Of a stretch of 64,000 nt of DNA, positions 11,338 to 22,838 are shown piece by piece; position 1 is the stretch's first letter, and every line of letters begins with the position of its first letter. The stretch lies in NCBI GenBank assembly GCA_022059125.1, contig JAEUWY010000001.1, positions 5,084,001 through 5,148,000 on the forward strand, written 5' to 3'. Both the position numbers and the translations under genes were made by a program. This DNA is from Corynespora cassiicola. Its lineage: Eukaryota > Ascomycota > Dothideomycetes > Pleosporales > Corynesporascaceae. The notes below the pieces were generated by a model that ran no database searches, was not told where the DNA came from, and worked only from the letters and a program-made list of their open reading frames with translations.

Positions 11338-11930
11338 TCGCCGTTCCATTTCAACTTCACGAAAATAGTGTATAAGTATTAGCTAGATGTCTGGGGCCGG
11401 GCTAGTGCTGCCTTGATTTCCTTCCACACTTTTGTACAGGCATGGCGTTTGGATTGCTTTGGTTATGCGTCGATGCTTGGTTAACGAGACGAGGGGTCAA
11501 ATGAGTGACGAGATTGGTTATTTCTCAGTTTATACACCTTAATTCGAGTAGCAACTTTTATCCAGCTGCTTGCTGTTTCGAACTGCCAATGACCACTCCA
11601 TCTCCACAGTGATGTGTGACGTGACACGATGGGCCTCTTCGACCCTCGGCATCTCTCCAGGCCGGTTGGCCCCGCCCCCCTCGTCCGGAATTATTCCGGA
11701 GCTCAATACGCCCTTCTACACTACATACGCCCTGCGACACGCCTTTCAATCTACATATACGCCCCTAAACCTCAATTGAACGCGCCTCACAACTCGTGCG
11801 CTCTTGGACCTGCATATATAAGAAGTGCGCACCCCAATTCTTCCGCCAATTCCCAGAGCCTGACGCGCCGCCGCACAGCAAGCCTCCCTCGTCCCCACGC
11901 CCCACATCCCCGTCCGAACCCACAGGACGG
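11338..11930. other. Intergenic: RNR1 3' region and YCII-like gene promoter
   Basis: No coding sequence was found. The right half is C-rich on the plus strand, typical of fungal promoters, and includes a TATATAAG at 11814-11821. Confidence 0.5.
11814..11821 (+). promoter_or_regulatory. Candidate TATA box of YCII-like gene
   Basis: TATATAAG about 110 bp before the proposed ATG at 11931, at usual fungal spacing. Confidence 0.35.
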
Positions 11931-12580
11931 ATGCACGCTATACGATCACGCCTCCTCGCGCAAAGCCTCCCACCTCTTATACCCGCACCCGCGAACTCCT
12001 TCTGCCGGTCGATATCTCGTCGAGTGCAGTCGCTGCCGTCGCAACCTCTCCGACCAGTGCTCCCCACCTCCACCTACCCATCCACCAACTTGAACAGCCA
12101 CAACGCCCGAACAATGGCCTCGAGCTCCGCCCCGCTGCAGGAATGGCTCGTCATTGCGCCGGATTTCGATGGTGCGCTTGAGAAGCGGCTTGCGGTGAGG
12201 CCGCAGCATATCGATGGATTGAAGGCGGATCCCGATACCTTTTGGTTGTGGGGCGGTGAGTTTGTCTGTTTACATACCTGCGTTGTTTCGCTCTGTGGTG
12301 CTTGATTGGTGCCTTGAGCTGTGGAAACCTTCTTTTGTGTGTGAGAATGTGGGCTAATGTATGCTGTTGTACGTCTGTAGGTGCCATGCTCGAAGAACCG
12401 ATCAAGGAAGGCGATGCCGGGCCGCCGAAGATGAAGGGTTCGGCTATGTTGATTGGAGCTAAGACGCGCGAGGAGGTTATTGAGAGGTTGAAGAAGGATG
12501 TCTATGTTCAGGGTGGGGTGTGGGACTTGGAAAAGGTGCAGATAATTCCTTTTAAGAGCGCGTTGAGGAAGGCGTTGTAA
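11931..12580 (+). CDS. YCII-related dimeric alpha-beta barrel protein, probably mitochondrial
   Basis: Two exons, 11931-12255 and 12381-12580, joined across a 125-bp GT-AG intron; 174 aa. The C-terminal ~110 residues (EWLVIAPDFDGALEKRL, RPQHIDGL, GAMLEEP, GSAMLIGAKTREEVIERL, WDLEKVQIIPFKSALRKAL) have the pattern of YCII-like small proteins, which form ferredoxin-like dimers and often have a conserved His in this fold; the enzymatic role in fungi is unknown. The ~60-residue N-terminus is Arg/Ser/Pro-rich with no acidic residues, like a mitochondrial presequence. An internal Met begins the family core (MASSSAPLQEW), so dual cytosolic and mitochondrial forms are possible. Confidence 0.75.
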
Positions 12581-13147
12581 GGGGACATGATAGAAGCGTG
12601 AGCTAAGAATATACACATGAATACAAGGAATATGCACAGGCGATAATTGAGCATGCTATTGTATCAAAAATGATCTTTGGCCGCTATATCGATGCGGCGT
12701 CCATGGCGCTTCTTCGTGGACGCATTCTCTGTGCTTCTTAGGCTGAAAGTATACTGTCAACTCAAGGGTTGTCTACCACACGCCGCTAAGGCAATCGAAG
12801 CCCGTCGGCTCTAGCTATCTACTAGAGGAGGTGAGCTGAAGCCGTGACACACCATTCGATTGCGCCTCGATGCGGAACTCAGGTATCGGTTCACAGCAAT
12901 ACATCTTCTATGATCCCCGGACCAATGTGCATGTACCGCGCCGTAGGCTGACATCAGCTCTTAGCACTCCCCGGCCATCCGACATTGAACGCGTCGCACT
13001 CGGGGAGGTGAATTGTTGGATGTGGGAATGAGGTAGGTCTGTGCACCAACGCCCACGTTGGTATTGCAATTCCTTTCTCCCCCTTTATCCAGAACCTATG
13101 TTCCAGAGAGAAAAAGAAGGCAACGAGGCAGACTTGTCAAAGATTAC
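12581..13147. other. Convergent intergenic, nothing recognised
   Basis: The 3' ends of the YCII-like and deacetylase genes face each other here. I see no open frame, repeat or RNA signature. Confidence 0.5.
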
Positions 13148-13966
13148 TCACGACACAATCCCAGATGAATCCGCGGGTGTCTGATTGAGAAGCCCCGATA
13201 CAGTCGTGATCTGGTAGCCTCTTCTCTTGATCTCCGGAATGACCTTCTTGAGCATGGGTATAGTCCAGGGTCGGCGATCGTGGCAGATGATGATGCCGCC
13301 CGGTCGCACCATGCTAAGTATATGCGCAGCATTCACACTCGGATACGGGATCTGCGGGTCGTGCGGGTAGATGCTGCCCAGCACGAGACGGTATTTGAGC
13401 ATGTTGAGGCGGGCGCGCATCCTAGTGCTGAAGAATCCCGATCCAGGGCGGAAGTAGCGGGGCGGATGTGGGATATGGACAGCATCATAGGCCTGGTGGA
13501 TCATAGTCTCCACCGTATCGATTTCTTGGATTAGGTCGGCGTCGGACAGCAAGCGTGAGGGCTCGTCATGCATAGCGTGGTTGCCGAGCTCGTTCCCGTT
13601 CCGGACCAGGTCTTGCAATGCCTTCTCTTGCTCTTGCCCATGGACCTGGCCCCCAATCACAAAAAAGGTGGCGGATGCATCGTTTTCCTTTAGAATTTCC
13701 ATGATTTGCTGAGTGTACTCGCTGGGCGCGTCGTCGATGGTCAGTGCCACAATCTTGCTGGACGTAGACACGTGCCAGAGGACGTCGGGCCAGCGATGTT
13801 GAAAGTACCGTATAAGCAAAGAGGGAGGTTTATAGATGACGTAGAAAGGGGAAACGAAGAAAAGGATGACAGCTATGGCGATGAGCATGGTGAACATGCG
13901 GCTACGACGTGCACGCCGCCTGAGCTTCGAAGGGAGGCGAAAGAGACGACAGCTGGGGCGATACAT
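13148..13966 (-). CDS. Polysaccharide (chitin) deacetylase family, membrane-anchored
   Basis: A single exon encoding 272 aa. A basic N-terminus (residues 1-24) and one hydrophobic segment (about 25-45, TMLIAIAVILFFVSPFYVI) indicate a type II membrane anchor with the catalytic domain in the secretory lumen or outside. The NodB fold follows: TIDDAPS (motif 1, catalytic Asp and metal Asp), GNHAMHD (motif 2, metal His pair), RYFRPGSGFF (motif 3) and IIICHDRR (motif 5, His). These residues support an active metal-dependent N-deacetylase acting on chitin or related glycan. At ~230 residues the catalytic domain is compact, with no chitin-binding module. The stop sits inside GTGAGT, so a further 3' exon cannot be excluded. 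Confidence 0.87.
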   Translation of the reverse strand: MYRPSCRLFRLPSKLRRRARRSRMFTMLIAIAVILFFVSPFYVIYKPPSLLIRYFQHRWPDVLWHVSTSSKIVALTIDDAPSEYTQQIMEILKENDASATFFVIGGQVHGQEQEKALQDLVRNGNELGNHAMHDEPSRLLSDADLIQEIDTVETMIHQAYDAVHIPHPPRYFRPGSGFFSTRMRARLNMLKYRLVLGSIYPHDPQIPYPSVNAAHILSMVRPGGIIICHDRRPWTIPMLKKVIPEIKRRGYQITTVSGLLNQTPADSSGIVS

Positions 13967-14768
13967 TTTCTTCAGGAAATTTGAGGGGAGCTTCCTGCAG
14001 AGGTCATGGTTTTGTGGAAATTCATGTCATAGGAAGAGGCATCTCGAATGTTTTTGGAGCATTATTTGAGTCTCGTATCTGATGGGCAATCGATGCTGGT
14101 CAAGATGTCAGGAGGTTTCCCTAACCAGGTTTGGTTTAGCGCTGCACGTGACGTAGCCCCACTCCAGCTGTCGAGGTCCCTGCAGCTTTTTTCGCGTACT
14201 TGAAGATTTCCTTCCTTCTTCTTCGTTCTTCATCAACCACCACGACAGGCGCCTGAATACACTGCTACTTCACCTGCCATGCAAAAGGTCTTTTTTAGCT
14301 TTGGGCTAACACTAGACATCAAGTCGTGTCTGCACGTGTCTCCATAGACCTCAGGCTCAAAATCTGCAGCTATCCGTCAATGCAATCACCCGAAGACGAG
14401 CTCAACTCAGCACTCGAAGATATCGTGCAGCTGAATTAAGTAGACCGCCAAAGGATTGAAGTATTCATAGCCACCTCCACTACCTGGCATATGCCAATAT
14501 GACCTCTACAATCGGAACCAATTTGTCACGCCTATTCGAAATCTTCCACTTCGTAATAGGCCCTCTTAGAATGTTCCAAGAAGGATTGAGCGTTTAATTG
14601 ACCTGGCTGCCCAATTGTGTGGCTTTTCAGGTCTCATTGCGTTCAGACATACCAAAATTCAATGTTCAATGTGACGATCTTATATATTACGATTCAACGT
14701 TGGGTATCTGAGGAGAAACATGAACCTATAACAAAATCTGATATCTCCGTTGTTGTCCCTCAGCCGCG
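13967..14768. other. Intergenic: deacetylase promoter and MLH3 3' flank
   Basis: No reliable gene. A short frame near 14379 (MQSPEDELNSALEDIVQLN then stop) looks acidic and protein-like, but I could not build convincing upstream exons for it. Confidence 0.4.
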
Positions 14769-17700
14769 TCAGTGCTGCCATCGCTTCCAAGCTTCAACAA
14801 AGTTTTTCTTTTTATGCTCATCAGGGGGTTCAGTACCAAGGCCCAGGGCAGAGCTTCCGTCGCTCGCCCCTGCAACGCCCAGGTCAAGCAGCGGCACCAT
14901 ACTTGGACGTCCATGGGCGCACATGAATGGAAAGGCGCAATTAGACAGTTTCTGCACAAGCTCCCTACATTCCTCAAGAGACAGCTCGTCATTGAACATG
15001 ATGGCAGACCGGCATGCGCGCGAGTTGACCAAATCTAGCAGCCCTTGGGGGCATGTGGAGAGTCGTTTGACCCACGATGGGGCCTCTCTTGACTGAGAAG
15101 CCGAAGGAGGTTCGCCATCTTGCGACATTTGCAATTGAGGTTCTTCAGCATATTTCCAAACTGTAGACCTGAGAAATGACACAAGTAGCTTGGGGTCCGT
15201 CCTGCAGCGCTCAGATATACTTGGAGGCAGTGCGTTCACGATCAGCAAGGCCTGTTCCTTACCATTGGACGTTCTAGACGTTGAAATATCGTATAATATC
15301 CCCCAGAAAGCAAAAGAGCTGGCGTGAGTAGTATATAGGACTCTTTCTTGGGGCGTGACTGTGAATTGCATTGGTTTTTCAAGCATTGTAAAGGATATCT
15401 GAGATTTCTGGCCAAGCTTGGAGCGATAGCCCAAATGGGCCTGTTCAGTCGACAGAGGCTCACAAAGCTGGACTAGAAGCTTCTCGACTCGAATGCGTTC
15501 GTCTGCTGCGTGCTGGTCGATCATGACCAAGGCGCTCGATGCGATCGTGGAATTAGAAGCTGGACCAGACTCATTGTGAATCCTAACGAGGATGAATTTG
15601 TTGTCTACCTGCGCGATCACTGACGCGTTGGAAAGACCTTCCTTGGATAGTTTACTTGTATCTGGAATCGAAGATTCCGAAAAGGCCTTTGCCATAGCCA
15701 ACCCAGAGCAATGGTGTTGACCCGCATGATTGTGACCTTCGGCATGAGTTGAGATATCCTCTGGCGATACCTGCTGGATACGTTTTTCAGATGGCTTGAA
15801 AATTGGGTTATCCCAGGATTGCAAGACATTATTGAACCATAAGTGTCCAGTTCTAGCGGTTGGGACGGTTTTCTTCTGTATCCACACTGACTCGGAAGCC
15901 TCGAGGGGGCCTGTGCGAGCGGGGAAAGATTGGTCGGCGCAAGGAGCTACAGGCATAGCACAGCCAGTGCGTGCGTTGAGAACAAAGGTCTTCTTGGCCA
16001 CCGGGTCAGTCCACTCGAAGGTGTCGTCAAATTCATCACCTTGGGCTGGGCCAATCTTATTTTGATTCCCTTTTGCAGAAGCCAAAGAGTATGGCAGTAT
16101 TGGTTCAGCGTTGAACATGGTGGGTCCACTATGAGGAGACAAGCCCTTATCATGCAGGGGCTTTTCGCCAGATACTGTAGATGAACTAGGCAGCATGTCC
16201 TCGTTGAGACGGTGGCCATGCGTGCAAGCCCTATCGAAGAAATCTGCTTGTCCACTTTTCATTCTAGTCCATTCCGCAAAGTGCAATCGCCGGTTTGGCT
16301 CAGCATGTGTTGGCGCTGCAGTCCTCTTTCTCTTACGACAATTAGACGTTCTGGGGCCGGCACTGGTCGATGATAATGGTGATAGTGACGCATACTCTTC
16401 CAGACTTGGTTCAGTTGCAGGTGTAGACCCAATGCCAGGCCGCTTTCGCCTAGAACGTGGTTGTCGGGGCCGGAAATGGTGTACAGACAGCCATTGAGTG
16501 ACCATGGCATTCAACACACTCAACACGGCGTGCAGGTTGGCCTCGTCATCCAAAAATCGATCCTCTTTTTTCAGTATGTGATAGTCTCTGAGAGATATGC
16601 GCAGATGAAACATGGGGTATCGGTCTACGCCTTTCCGGCCCGTCAACTGACGATTTGTGTAGCCATCTTTTTTGAATCGCATATCGCTTTGCCGGCGCAA
16701 CTTCTCAGCCTCATCAACGACATCGTCCTCTACAATGCCGAAGCTCGACAAGCCAAAAATACGATTGACTTCGTCGTACACTTCGTTACGCCCAGATTCT
16801 GCAGAGAGAGGCCCTGACCCGAATGAAATGAATTGTACGCGCTTGGTGGGTGCCGGGTCTAAAGAAATGGCGCCTTTAATGGCGATTGCCGATGTGGACG
16901 CAGATGCCGGGACCCACGACGCCCAATCGTCGACAGATATGTAGTTGGCATTGGTTAGGATATTGAGCATGGATTGAAATTCTGTCGAGCGGGCCTTGCC
17001 GACCTTATTGTCCGAATCCCTTGCAGGCGTGGCCGGAGATCCGTTCAGGTTCAGAAGGGTCCTGTTCTCCGCATCCCAGATCTTCAGCGACACGGATCCA
17101 CGCCAACTGAGCATAAGACCGACCACTTCCCACTTCAAGCCCTCCAGCAACCTTTCATGTTCAGTTTTCTGCTCTGCGACCGCTGCCCGCTGCTTCACCC
17201 TCACGGGCATGTTTCCAAACAGATTCCGTACCGTGACACGAGTCCCGTGCTTGTGGTGAACCAGCTCATGTTGGCGCGAGGCAGGTAGCTGTCGATCTAT
17301 GGTCTTGGAGTGGTGAAATGTGATGGCATTGTGCGACCGGTACTCGTGGTGGCGGGAGGCAATGGTCAAGAGGGACATGGCGGAGAGCGATGCGAGAAAG
17401 GTGCCCTTCCGGCCAAGGCATGGCTCGTCGGAATAGTACTTTGAAGTGCCTAGGGCGAATGAGCATGCTAGACGTCCGAGCCAGGGTGGGCACTGTAGGT
17501 GGAAGGAGGATACTCACAGTAGGGCTTCCCCAGGCTTCCATACTCACTGAACTCGGCTGGCGCTATACCCCAGCCATTGTCCTCAACGACGCAACCACCG
17601 CGGCCAAAGTCAACAGTGGCATGGATGCTGGTGGCGCCGGCGTCCAGCGAGTTCTTCAGCAGCTCCAGGACAGCGCCGGTGAGGGACACAATGGCGGTCG

Positions 17701-17770
17701 ACGACTTGATCTGGGCCACGACATGGTCCGGCAGCGGCAGGATGGCTCTGGAGCTGGCGGCGAGGGCCAT
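14769..17770 (-). CDS. MLH3: DNA mismatch repair protein MLH3 (MutL gamma subunit)
   Basis: Two exons, 17770-17518 and 17449-14769, with a 68-bp GT-AG intron; 977 aa. Residues ~15-110 form the GHKL ATPase site: LLKNSLDAGA (motif I), VVEDNGWGI (motif II) and GSLGKPYCTSK leading to LGRKGTFLAS (motif III, replacing the usual GFRGEAL). The C-terminal half carries DQHAADERIRVE, the DQHA-x2-E-x4-E metal-binding endonuclease motif, followed by ACRSAIMFND and CAHGRPSM. MLH3 pairs with MLH1 to nick DNA in mismatch repair and to resolve meiotic crossovers. A long variable linker separates the halves. The start at 17770 fits family N-termini; the frame stays open to 17965, but that part is Pro/Thr-rich and nonconserved. 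Confidence 0.95.
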
Positions 17771-17846
17771 GGCGGGGCGGTCGAATGCTGTGCGGCGGAC
17801 CGGGGCGCTGTCAAGGCAGCCATCCGCTGGGGTCAAAGCGGGAGCA

Positions 17847-17873
17847 GTGGGTGCAGTGGATGCAGTGGGCGCA
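17847..17873 (-). repeat. Triple 9-bp tandem motif (TGCACCCAC type)
   Basis: Three adjacent 9-mers, GTGGGTGCA, GTGGATGCA and GTGGGCGCA on the plus strand. The same nonamer, three perfect copies, recurs at 30557-30583. Confidence 0.8.
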
Positions 17874-18400
17874 TGCGGCCATGTCCAACGGGGGCCGTGG
17901 GTCGATATATTGGGGATCGGAGGGCGTTGACGGCCTGGAGGTCTGCAGCAGCGATCGGGGGGCATGGGCAGCTGCAGCGTGCATCATCGCGCTTGGCGAG
18001 GCACGGCCCGCTGCTTGTGGTGCCTGTCGGGGAAAGAGGACCCTGGGCCCGCCTGGCTGCGTGCCTCCGCATCCACTGGCGCCCTACCCTACCGCCCTAT
18101 CGCCTACCACCGCCAGCCCATCTCCAACCCATCTCCCCTCCCGCCGGCGAAACGCGCATTGAAACGTTTCCCAGCGTCCCGCGCCCGCCTGCCAGTCTGT
18201 CCAGCTCGCACAGCTTCCCCGGCCCACCCCGCCCCTCGCGAGCTGCCCCCCCCGGCGGCCGCGGTGCCCCGGCCAGACTCGCCGCTCGCCTCCATCAGCT
18301 GCGTAGCCAGCGCGCCCGCAGCCTCGTCATCGACCACTCTAATCCACGTGGTGCGCGCCCGAGCCTGTGAAATACCCGCCAAGTGCAGCCGCCGGCTCTC

Positions 18401-18430
18401 CAGCACCCAGCAGCACCCAGCAGCACCCAG
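18401..18430 (+). repeat. Triple 10-bp tandem motif CAGCACCCAG
   Basis: Three perfect copies, ending 76 bp upstream of the ATG at 18506. Confidence 0.9.
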
Positions 18431-18505
18431 CCCAGACGTCTGCTGTCCACTGCTGCCGCGCCTCCTCTGTCGTTGATCGCGCGCTCGCTCTAGCGTTGGA
18501 ACGGC

Positions 18506-19880
18506 ATGGCGACTGCAACGGCCGAGCCCGCGTCCAGCACGTCGAGGACCCATGGTAAGTCGCTCCCCCCAGGCCTTGACTCGAGCACCGCCATTGCCTC
18601 ACAACTGCCAACGGCCCCATGCCTTTTATTTCCCTAGATTCTGCCCACCCTACCCATTTCCCATGCCGCTGACACGCATGGCCAAAGACCGGCACTCCCG
18701 CAAGCGGCCCTTCACGGGCTGGATGAAGCGCCTGGCCAACCTCAAGGGCTCCAATTCCACGTCCGACGCTCCGCCCCAGCCCGGCAAGAAGGGCCAGCCC
18801 AGCGTCAACCCAAAGTCCAAGAAGCAGGCCGCAAAGAACAACCCCTACCCCGAGTCTGGCCACTTCAACGCCAACGGCAATGGGCACCTCTCCTTTTCGA
18901 GCCCCGTGACCCCGCGCTCCAACGAAAGCTTCACCTCCGTCGAGGACGCCGGCTCAGGCAACCACCGCCGCCTTGCGAAGAGCAACAAGTCGACCGCGCC
19001 CACCGTCGCAACCAACAATGAGACAATACGCTCGGGGCGCTCCAAGGCGGAGACGGGGCACAGCAACACGATAGGTGGCGGGAGCACCTTTTCGTCGCCC
19101 AACCACTCAGAACGCTCCCTCACCACCACCTTGACCACGATCCAGTCGAGCGCGCCCTCCAATGTGCTGGCCGGCATCCCCGCGCAGCCTGCACAACAGT
19201 CTAGCGGCCCGCCAGTGCACTTCTCCCATCAGTTCCCTACGTCACCGCCGCCCTCCGCCATCCCTCCCCACCTGAACCCCCAGTCGCATCCCCAGTCGTA
19301 CCAGGGCGCTACAGCAAACAATATGCTCACCGACAACGCCTCCATTTTGACCCTTGCCTCGTCTTCGAAACGCCGCCGCCGGAACTCGCTTGATACAAAC
19401 GCCTCGGTGCGTGCTCTGGCGCCTTCGTCCGTCTGGGGAGGGAGCCGCGAGTCGCTTCCGCTTAGCGTTCTCTCCAGCAATGTCGACACCATCTACAGCC
19501 CACAGCAGAACAGGCATGGTGTCGGCGGGTTAGCAAGCGCAGAGCGAGCCAGTCTCTACTCTGCCTCGGGCGTGGCCGCTCCTGCCATCAGCAGCGAGCG
19601 CAACAGCTACTATGCCAACAAGCAAAACGCAGATGGGCTCAGTGTTCGTAGTGGGTTGCTAGGGCATGGTAGGACAGACAGTATCACCGGTAGTATCGGT
19701 CCAACTGCGACAAGTCCCCTTGCTAGTCCACGGGATCCCATAGGCCCTGGTCGGATAAGTAGGCGCAGCTCAGAGTGGAAAGATGCAATAGAGGGTGGCG
19801 AGTCGAGCGACGGAGGCGACTCTCCCACAAGCCCCGTCTCTCAGCACGAGGGCAAAGGGAAGGCAAAAGCAGCGGCTTGA
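18506..19880 (+). CDS. Low-complexity fungal protein of unknown function
   Basis: Proposed exons 18506-18554 and 18688-19880 with a 133-bp GT-AG intron (branch GCTGACAC); 413 aa starting MATATAEPASS. The only ordered-looking part is the basic N-terminus HSRKRPFTGWMKRLANLKG; the rest is Ser/Pro/Asn-rich and disordered, with an Arg/Lys patch (SSSKRRRRNS, near residue 245) that could be a nuclear signal, and an acidic/Ser tail. Similar proteins in related fungi carry an uninformative channel-like name in annotation, which nothing here supports: there is no TM segment. The many SP and TP sites suggest phosphorylation. The intron was chosen because it is the only one joining this upstream ATG in frame; a start inside the open frame at 18552 is the alternative. 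Confidence 0.7.
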
Positions 19881-20969
19881 GCAATATTCCCTCGGTGTCA
19901 TGGATTGTTGGCCGGCGTTTTGAGTCTTTGGGGCTGGTATACACGGGATGGACGGAATGAACGGGTTGGGATGATGGGTATGCAATCTCGGAAAGTGATG
20001 CGGCGTAGTAGGGAAGGCATGTGGCGTCATGGTGGGGGTTGAAGTTACGACTGCGGCTATCTGATTCCTGGACTTATACCCTACATTATCGAACACGCTT
20101 TTCAATTGCACTGGTGATTATATGGTGTCATTTGCCTGCCCTTCTGAGACGTGCTCGTGAAAAGGCCGAGTCCCCACACTGCCTCATTCCAAGATTACAT
20201 TGGTCATGGTGCACTATGCTCTCTCCCTCTTCGGCAAGATGTACTACGAATGGACATTGAGGTAGATGGTCGTTGGGTTGAGAACTTACGGGGAATGGAT
20301 GGCCCTAGAACAGCACTCCTTCCTCGGCCAAAGCCGCTCTCATCTCCATATACAATTCAGCTCCAAGCCATTTTATTCAGATGAGATCAAAACTTGCTTG
20401 TCATAGTGACTGGTTGTTGGATGTTGGTTATAGAGCTGTCCATTATTGCAAGTTAGCTACAGTGGCCCTAAAACAAGACTCTCACGTCCAACACAGTGGA
20501 AGTGATAAGAGCAGTCACTCAAAAAATCGAACCAAGTGATACCATTCAAGCATTTGCACGGTACCAGTCAGTTCCTGCATCAGTCTAGAAGGGCTTGGGG
20601 ACAAGGCTGCATGAGTTCAACGCACTTATGCTGAGAGCCTTTGGCCCTGCCTACCTAGGCCTTCGTCGTCTGACCTTCGTCGTCTGGTCTCCGTCTGGCC
20701 TCATCGCTCCTTCCTTTCACTTGGCCGACTCACCACTGTTCACCTCACCGTTTGGAGCCCCTCCCCAGCCACCTCGACCATGCTATTCATCGAATGATGA
20801 ACAATAGTCTCTCGCCACGTGCGTTAGCGCAGAATCCGCGCCCTTTCTTGTTTGCTGCCTGCCTTTGAGCTTCTCCTTCGCCAGCTTCTCGCCTCCCAAC
20901 CGACACCTCCGCACCCCAATCTTGCGACACCCGACCGATTTCACAAGTCACACTCAACGACACAATATA
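19881..20969. other. Intergenic, no supported gene
   Basis: About 1.1 kb between two plus-strand genes. It has only short uncorrelated open frames. The last 200 bp become C-rich, as expected for the next gene's promoter. Confidence 0.5.
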
Positions 20970-22600
20970 ATGGCTATCTCTGACTGCGCCGTCCCGGCTC
21001 GTGCCGCCGACGGCATCGAGTTCATTATTGCGAAGGACGGCGACTTCATCATCCAAATCACCCCACCGAAAGCGCCTCTCACTGAGAGACCCTCGAACCT
21101 GCAAGCTTCAACCAAGCGTCTGCTCAGGTTCCGTGTTTCCAAGGATGTCCTAAAGGCTCAATCAACTGTCTTCGAGGATATCCTCCGCGTGCAACCCAAT
21201 TTGGTATGTATCTCTGTGACAGCTTTTTGCATTGGAATTGTCGAACGATTGCTAGAACTATTGCTAATCTTGCCGGATTTAGACGAATATCAGCTTTGAG
21301 AACCAGGGTATCAGTCATGCATTGGAGGTCTGGCTCCGCGTTCTTCATGGTCAGACTGAAGCTATGCCCGATAACCTTATGGCAACCCGTGAGCGAGTGT
21401 GGGCCGCCATTGCCGTTCGAGATGAGTTCGGCTTCCACGCACACAATCCTGCTGCCGTGAACGATTGGGCAAGTCCCTTTTGATCTGTTGCCACTGCAAG
21501 AATATCTGCTAACCTACTCGCTCTATAGTTCAAGGCATACTATGATGATACAATGACCAACGGACCCGGATTGACCCCCATGGTAGCCCGAAGCCTCGTT
21601 TTCCCGAGCATTCATTTCGATCATGCCGAAGGATTCATGAAGTTGACCAAGTACCTCGTCTACCACACTACTGGAACTTTCATCGTACATAACCCCAGCG
21701 CCTTTACCGGCCTAACTACGAATGCCCGCTTCCTTGATGGTACGTACAGCCTCACTATCTGAGATCAAATGCTAACCGTACCAGGTCCATTGACCGCAGC
21801 TAGGGCTGAGCTTCAGTCCACCATCGAACACAGTATCAATCTACCTCTAGAGAAACTTCATCAAGCTCACTGTGTCTGCCGCAAAGAGACTGCATTCGAT
21901 TACGAGGATGCTCTCCGTGCAGTCGGATGTTGGCCGCTCAGCAGAGCTTTCAAGGCCAACACGATTGCAGAGGTCGTGGAGAAGCTTTCTGGTTTCAAAT
22001 TTATCTCGAAGAATGCCAACAAGTGCAGCTCTGGCATGTGCAACCGAGACTTCTGCAAGGACATCGATATCGCCATTTCCAAAGGAAAGAAGGCCTTCCA
22101 AGGTCTCTGCTTGGATTGCATGAATCGAAGCACTCTGGCCGCAAACCAGCCCAAGGAAGCTTATGTTGAGGATAATTCTCCGTACAACGGCTGCTGGGAC
22201 ATGGGTTGTCGTTATGGTCACTACTTTATGACATGGTAAGTCCATCACCCCTTCCGTGTTGTATCAGTACTGAAGTTGCAGGCACTTGTCCTGGATGGGC
22301 ACATCTTCCATGCACAAATCCATCGTCGACAAATTCAGGTCCGATCAAGTACCCAAGCCTCACAATGCTACGCCCCGTACCAATATGAGTTCCCGTGGAC
22401 GTGGGCCTGCCCCTCGTGGTCGTATTAGGAATACGAACATCCACATCAATGGCACCAATGACATTGTTCCTTCCACTGGTAAAAACCTCCATCCTGGTCA
22501 CAGCAACGGCGAAGACTCTGATCCCGAAGAAGACGAGTTCTTTGATGCGGAGACGTACACGAACAGTGTTGTACTCGGCCACGATGACACCGAGGAGTGA
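20970..22600 (+). CDS. Hypothetical protein, BTB-like N-terminus and Cys-rich middle
   Basis: Five exons: 20970-21203, 21283-21468, 21529-21739, 21785-22235, 22282-22600; 466 aa. Introns 1, 3 and 4 are GT-AG; intron 2 (21469-21528) is GC-AG with donor GCAAGT. I do not recognise the family. Residues ~45-90 (LRFRVSKDVLKAQSTVFEDIL) resemble the start of a BTB domain, followed by a helical region. Residues ~240-385 hold many Cys and His (HCVCRKE, CSSGMCNRDFCKD, LCLDCMN, CWDMGCRYGHYF), suggesting a metal-binding module. The tail has an Arg/Gly patch (SSRGRGPAPRGRIR) and an acidic stretch (GEDSDPEEDEFFD). This layout suits a nuclear or RNA-associated protein, but that is only inference. Frame continuity over all five exons supports the gene. 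Confidence 0.75.
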
Positions 22601-22838
22601 GCATAGGCTGATTTCGTGAAGGCACTGGCTTAGGTGATGGAGAAAACAAGAACAGGGGATGAGATTGGACATGGCGACGGACATGCAATAGCTGTTTTCC
22701 GTCAATCCGACTGTGCTCCTGATTTCTGCCACGTTTGATAACTATCAAAACATTCAAACTTGATTCCAGCCACTCTGTCCAAGATTATTCGAGTGACTTC
22801 TGAAGACTTTGACACATTATCAAGTTTAAACATACAAA

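Larger units (their letters stand above)
17771..18505. promoter_or_regulatory. Divergent promoter MLH3 / low-complexity protein gene
   Basis: This is a GC-rich 735-bp gap between two start codons. It holds two triple tandem motifs that share the core GCACCCA: a 9-mer on the MLH3-sense strand (17847-17873) and a 10-mer on the opposite sense strand (18401-18430), each about 76 bp from its start codon. Confidence 0.4.

Noticed and set aside
13080..13150. Extra 3' exon of the deacetylase from a GTGAGT at its stop codon
   Set aside because: A donor-like sequence exists, but I found no acceptor leading to a plausible conserved tail; the catalytic domain is already complete.
14280..14440. Possible small spliced gene around MQSPEDELNSALEDIVQLN
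   Set aside because: Candidate introns lack good donors and no upstream exon joins in frame with confidence.
17771..17965. N-terminal extension of MLH3 to 17965
   Set aside because: The extra 65 residues are Pro/Thr/Ala-rich, partly encoded by the 9-bp tandem motif, and lie before the point where family members begin.
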